From 630D-37 sp037447295 (lineage in GTDB: Bacteria; Chloroflexota; Anaerolineae; Anaerolineales; Villigracilaceae): a DNA stretch of 43,580 bases. The DNA is taken from positions 1-43,580 of the forward strand of contig JBBIGZ010000018.1 in NCBI GenBank assembly GCA_037447295.1. Direction: 5' to 3'. Both the position numbers and the translations under genes were made by a program. Below the pieces are notes generated by a model, which saw only the letters and a program-made list of their open reading frames with translations, made no database searches and had not been told where the DNA came from. Positions 41,095 through 43,580 of the stretch are shown one piece after another (the stretch's first letter is position 1; each line of letters opens with the position of its first letter).

Positions 41095-43580
41095 ATGTTT
41101 GAAGCTCTCTCTTTTCGTTATCCTTTCCGAAAATACCAACGTATGATTCTGGATACCATCGTGCCGGAGAATGCCGATAACAAGTACCACATCGTTGCTC
41201 CTCCCGGCAGTGGAAAAACAATTGTAGGACTAGAGTTGATTCGGCGCTTCGAGCAGCCTGCGGTCGTCTTTGCACCCACTACCACCATTCAGGAGCAGTG
41301 GCGCGAAAAGCTGAACCTCTTTGTCGATGACCCGACTGTGTTGGACGATCTGGTCAGTACCGATCCAAAAGTTCTGCGCCCGATCAACATATTTACCTAT
41401 CAACTCATCTCCGTCCCCGAGAATGCTCGAAAATTATTGAATGAGATGGCCGAAAAAGCCTGGGTGGAGGACCTGTTGCTGAATCAACAGGCTTCGGATG
41501 AGGCCGCGGCGCGGGAACGATTGCACACGCTCAAGGTCCACCATCCGACCCGCTACCGCGAGGAACTTAGCCGTCGTGCCCTGCGTCTCAAGCGTCAACT
41601 TTTACGCGAACCACAGGCCGATATTGCCCACTTTTTACATCCAAATGCCCGCACACTGATTGATAACCTGGTGGAGTATGGCGTGCGTACGGTGGTGCTG
41701 GATGAGTGTCATCACCTGCTCGATTACTGGGCCATCGTCCTGCGCTATCTGATCAACCGCATTGAAGAACCGCATATCATTGGCCTGACAGCAACCCTCC
41801 CCAACCCGGATGGTGATGAAGAATTTGAAAACTATGATGCCTTGCTCGGTGAAGTGGATTTCGAGGTGCCTACTCCAGCGGTTGTCAAAGAGGGCGATCT
41901 GGCTCCTTATCGTGACCTGGTGCTCTTTGTCCAGCCAACCTCGCGAGAACGAGAATATCTGAAGAACATTTCCAAAGAATTTGCCCATGCGCTGAGCATA
42001 CTTACGGGTAGGGAAAAGTTCCGTGCCTGGGTAACCGACCTGGTCACGGCGCCCACGCTGGAAGCCTGGGAAGCCGCTTGGCGCGAACGCCCTCTGACAA
42101 TGTTGGCCGCTTTGCGCTGGTTATTACCCCAAGGCTGGCAGCCGCCTGCGGAGTATCCCGTTCCTCAAGAATGTTACCAGCGCATTCAGATTGAAGACTG
42201 GATGGTGTTGATTGAGCGCCATGCGCTGGATGTGCTGGCTCTTAGCGAAGACTCGAACGATCATGTTTTGCTGCAACAGTTGCGCAAAGTGCTGTATGGG
42301 TTTGGTTTTACCCTCACTGAAAGTGGCTTGCGTCAGCAGCGTTCGCCGGGCGATATGGTCTTGACCTTTTCTGAGAGCAAAGATCATGCTACTGCTATCA
42401 TCTTGGAAGAAGAGTATCGGGCTTTGGGAGAACGGTTGCGGGCCGTGGTGGTGACTGATTTTGAACGCATGAACAGCGGGGTGCGCCGTTTGAAGGGAGT
42501 TTTGGCTCCGGATGCCGGTAGCGCTTGGAGGCTTTTTGAAACGCTGGTGCGCAATCCAAATCTCCGCTCCCTTTCCCCTGTTTTGGTGACCGGTCAAACA
42601 GTGCGCTGTGCAGCGGTTCATGCCGAGATATTACTTGCTGCCATCAATCAGAAACTTTTGGCGGATGGATATACCTTTAGCTGCATCGCGAAACCCGAAA
42701 ATGAACATGTGGTGCGTATCATCAGCCCGGATGGCAAATGGACGCCGCGGGTTTATGTGCCTATCATGACCGAACTACTCAACGAGGGGATAACCAAGTG
42801 CCTGGTTGGTACGCGCGGCATCTTTGGCGAAGGCTGGGACGCGGTCAAGCTCAACACCTTGATCGATTTGACCAGCGTCACGACCAGCACATCTGTGCAG
42901 CAACTACGCGGTCGCTCCCTGCGCAAAGACCCGGACTGGCCGCGTAAGGTAGCCCACAATTGGGATGTCATTTGCATCGCTCCCGATTTTGAACGCGGTG
43001 ATTTGGATTTTGAGCGTTTTATCAAACGCCACGCTCGCTATTGGGGATTGATGCTTTTTGCCGGGGCCAAGAAAGAATCTTTCCAGGCTCCCTATCAAGG
43101 CTGGGTTGTGCGCGGCTGGCCGCATGTTTTGCCCGAACTTCCGGACTGGCTGCACGAAACTTCTCGACCCTATGCCGGCATGGAGAAAGTAAACCAGTAC
43201 ATGTTGGCACAGGTTGCTCGCCGCGATTGGGTGTACGATATGTGGAAGGTGGGTGAGGAATACAGCAATTTCAACTACCGTACCACTCAGGTCCATGCCG
43301 CCAATCTAAAAATCCGCACCGTGTTCACCCTGCAAGACACCGTCAAAAGTATCGTGCGCGACCTGTTGGGTTCTCTGATCGGAGGGGCAATTCTCTTTGC
43401 GAGCGCATCTCGTATGATAACAAGTGCTCTGCCTGCCGAACTCTCGTTCCTCACTTTGCTCATCATGACAGCCCTAGGCGCTATCTTACTCAGCTTGCAG
43501 GATCTCAGGCGCGCTTTCCGTAAACTCTTACTCGAACAACCACCTGATCTGATTTTGCTCGATATTGCGCGTGCTACTTT
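41095..43580 (+). CDS. SF2 helicase-like protein with C-terminal membrane hairpin (3' end cut)
   Basis: At least 828 residues, open to the right edge. It has a Q-motif-like start (FRYPFRKYQRMILD), Walker A APPGSGKT (Lys41), motif II DECHH (203-207, a DExH variant), motif III TAT (232-234) and motif VI QQLRGRSLR (602-610). Between motif III and the second RecA domain (from about 420) there is an insertion of about 185 residues without a recognised domain. After the helicase core, residues about 757-780 (GSLIGGAILFASASRMITSAL) and 786-806 (ELSFLTLLIMTALGAILLSL) look like two membrane helices, unusual for this family. Substrate (DNA or RNA) and role are unknown. Confidence 0.88.
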   Translation, partial: MFEALSFRYPFRKYQRMILDTIVPENADNKYHIVAPPGSGKTIVGLELIRRFEQPAVVFAPTTTIQEQWREKLNLFVDDPTVLDDLVSTDPKVLRPINIFTYQLISVPENARKLLNEMAEKAWVEDLLLNQQASDEAAARERLHTLKVHHPTRYREELSRRALRLKRQLLREPQADIAHFLHPNARTLIDNLVEYGVRTVVLDECHHLLDYWAIVLRYLINRIEEPHIIGLTATLPNPDGDEEFENYDALLGEVDFEVPTPAVVKEGDLAPYRDLVLFVQPTSREREYLKNISKEFAHALSILTGREKFRAWVTDLVTAPTLEAWEAAWRERPLTMLAALRWLLPQGWQPPAEYPVPQECYQRIQIEDWMVLIERHALDVLALSEDSNDHVLLQQLRKVLYGFGFTLTESGLRQQRSPGDMVLTFSESKDHATAIILEEEYRALGERLRAVVVTDFERMNSGVRRLKGVLAPDAGSAWRLFETLVRNPNLRSLSPVLVTGQTVRCAAVHAEILLAAINQKLLADGYTFSCIAKPENEHVVRIISPDGKWTPRVYVPIMTELLNEGITKCLVGTRGIFGEGWDAVKLNTLIDLTSVTTSTSVQQLRGRSLRKDPDWPRKVAHNWDVICIAPDFERGDLDFERFIKRHARYWGLMLFAGAKKESFQAPYQGWVVRGWPHVLPELPDWLHETSRPYAGMEKVNQYMLAQVARRDWVYDMWKVGEEYSNFNYRTTQVHAANLKIRTVFTLQDTVKSIVRDLLGSLIGGAILFASASRMITSALPAELSFLTLLIMTALGAILLSLQDLRRAFRKLLLEQPPDLILLDIARAT

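Overview
The window is a dense bacterial chromosome segment of about 43.6 kb, with moderately high GC, short intergenic gaps and many 4-14 nt gene overlaps. The gene content points to Chloroflexota, probably an Anaerolineae-type lineage. The clues are a bacterial Elp3, exported PQQ-like beta-propeller and NBR1-Ig-like lipoproteins with Pro/Thr-rich linkers, a 7TM-PAS-GAF-GGDEF sensor, and a selenium/molybdenum hydroxylase maturation set. The taxonomic placement is inferred from family patterns, not from a marker search. I found no rRNA, tRNA, CRISPR array, phage or insertion sequence.

Layout. (1) 1-1690, minus: rpmH-rnpA-yidD followed by a partial beta-propeller lipoprotein cut by the left edge. 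(2) 1960-9970, minus: one fatty-acid beta-oxidation operon. A TetR regulator, with a clear promoter and a 9-bp-arm operator, leads an MBL-fold hydrolase, two acyl-CoA dehydrogenases, a FadN-type dehydrogenase/hydratase fusion, a thiolase and an SCP2 protein, and the operon ends at a strong terminator. (3) 10330-13425, plus: a large membrane diguanylate cyclase. (4) 13389-17715: a Trm9-like methyltransferase head-to-head with elp3, then a split chromate transporter and a tandem universal stress protein. (5) 18028-20506: a small zinc-ribbon membrane protein and ligA. (6) 20719-26470, plus: a tightly packed phospho-signalling operon. It encodes a Ser/Thr kinase with an eight-repeat beta-propeller, a PP2C phosphatase, a J-domain/VWA fusion, a zinc-ribbon/FHA protein, a small unknown protein and an OmpR-type response regulator. 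(7) 26534-28180, plus: an SH3-like lipoprotein and DegV. (8) 28153-31270, minus: a P2A-type cation ATPase behind a yybP-ykoY (manganese) riboswitch with a complete terminator switch. (9) 31534-33979, minus: two NBR1-Ig-like lipoproteins coupled to queG. (10) 34129-40942, minus: alpha/beta hydrolase, DUF1361 protein, YqeB, a YqeC-MocA fusion, a second MocA-like protein and a gyrase A subunit. (11) 41095 to the end, plus: an SF2 helicase-like protein with a C-terminal membrane hairpin, cut by the right edge.

The most interesting items are the kinase/PP2C/J-VWA/FHA signalling island; the divergent Elp3/Trm9-like pair, which suggests a bacterial cm5U-to-mcm5U wobble-uridine route; the acyl-CoA dehydrogenase pair in which one subunit lacks the catalytic Glu; the Mn riboswitch; and the membrane-anchored SF2 helicase. 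Several genes have a TATAAT box only 6-8 nt before the start codon, which suggests leaderless transcripts.
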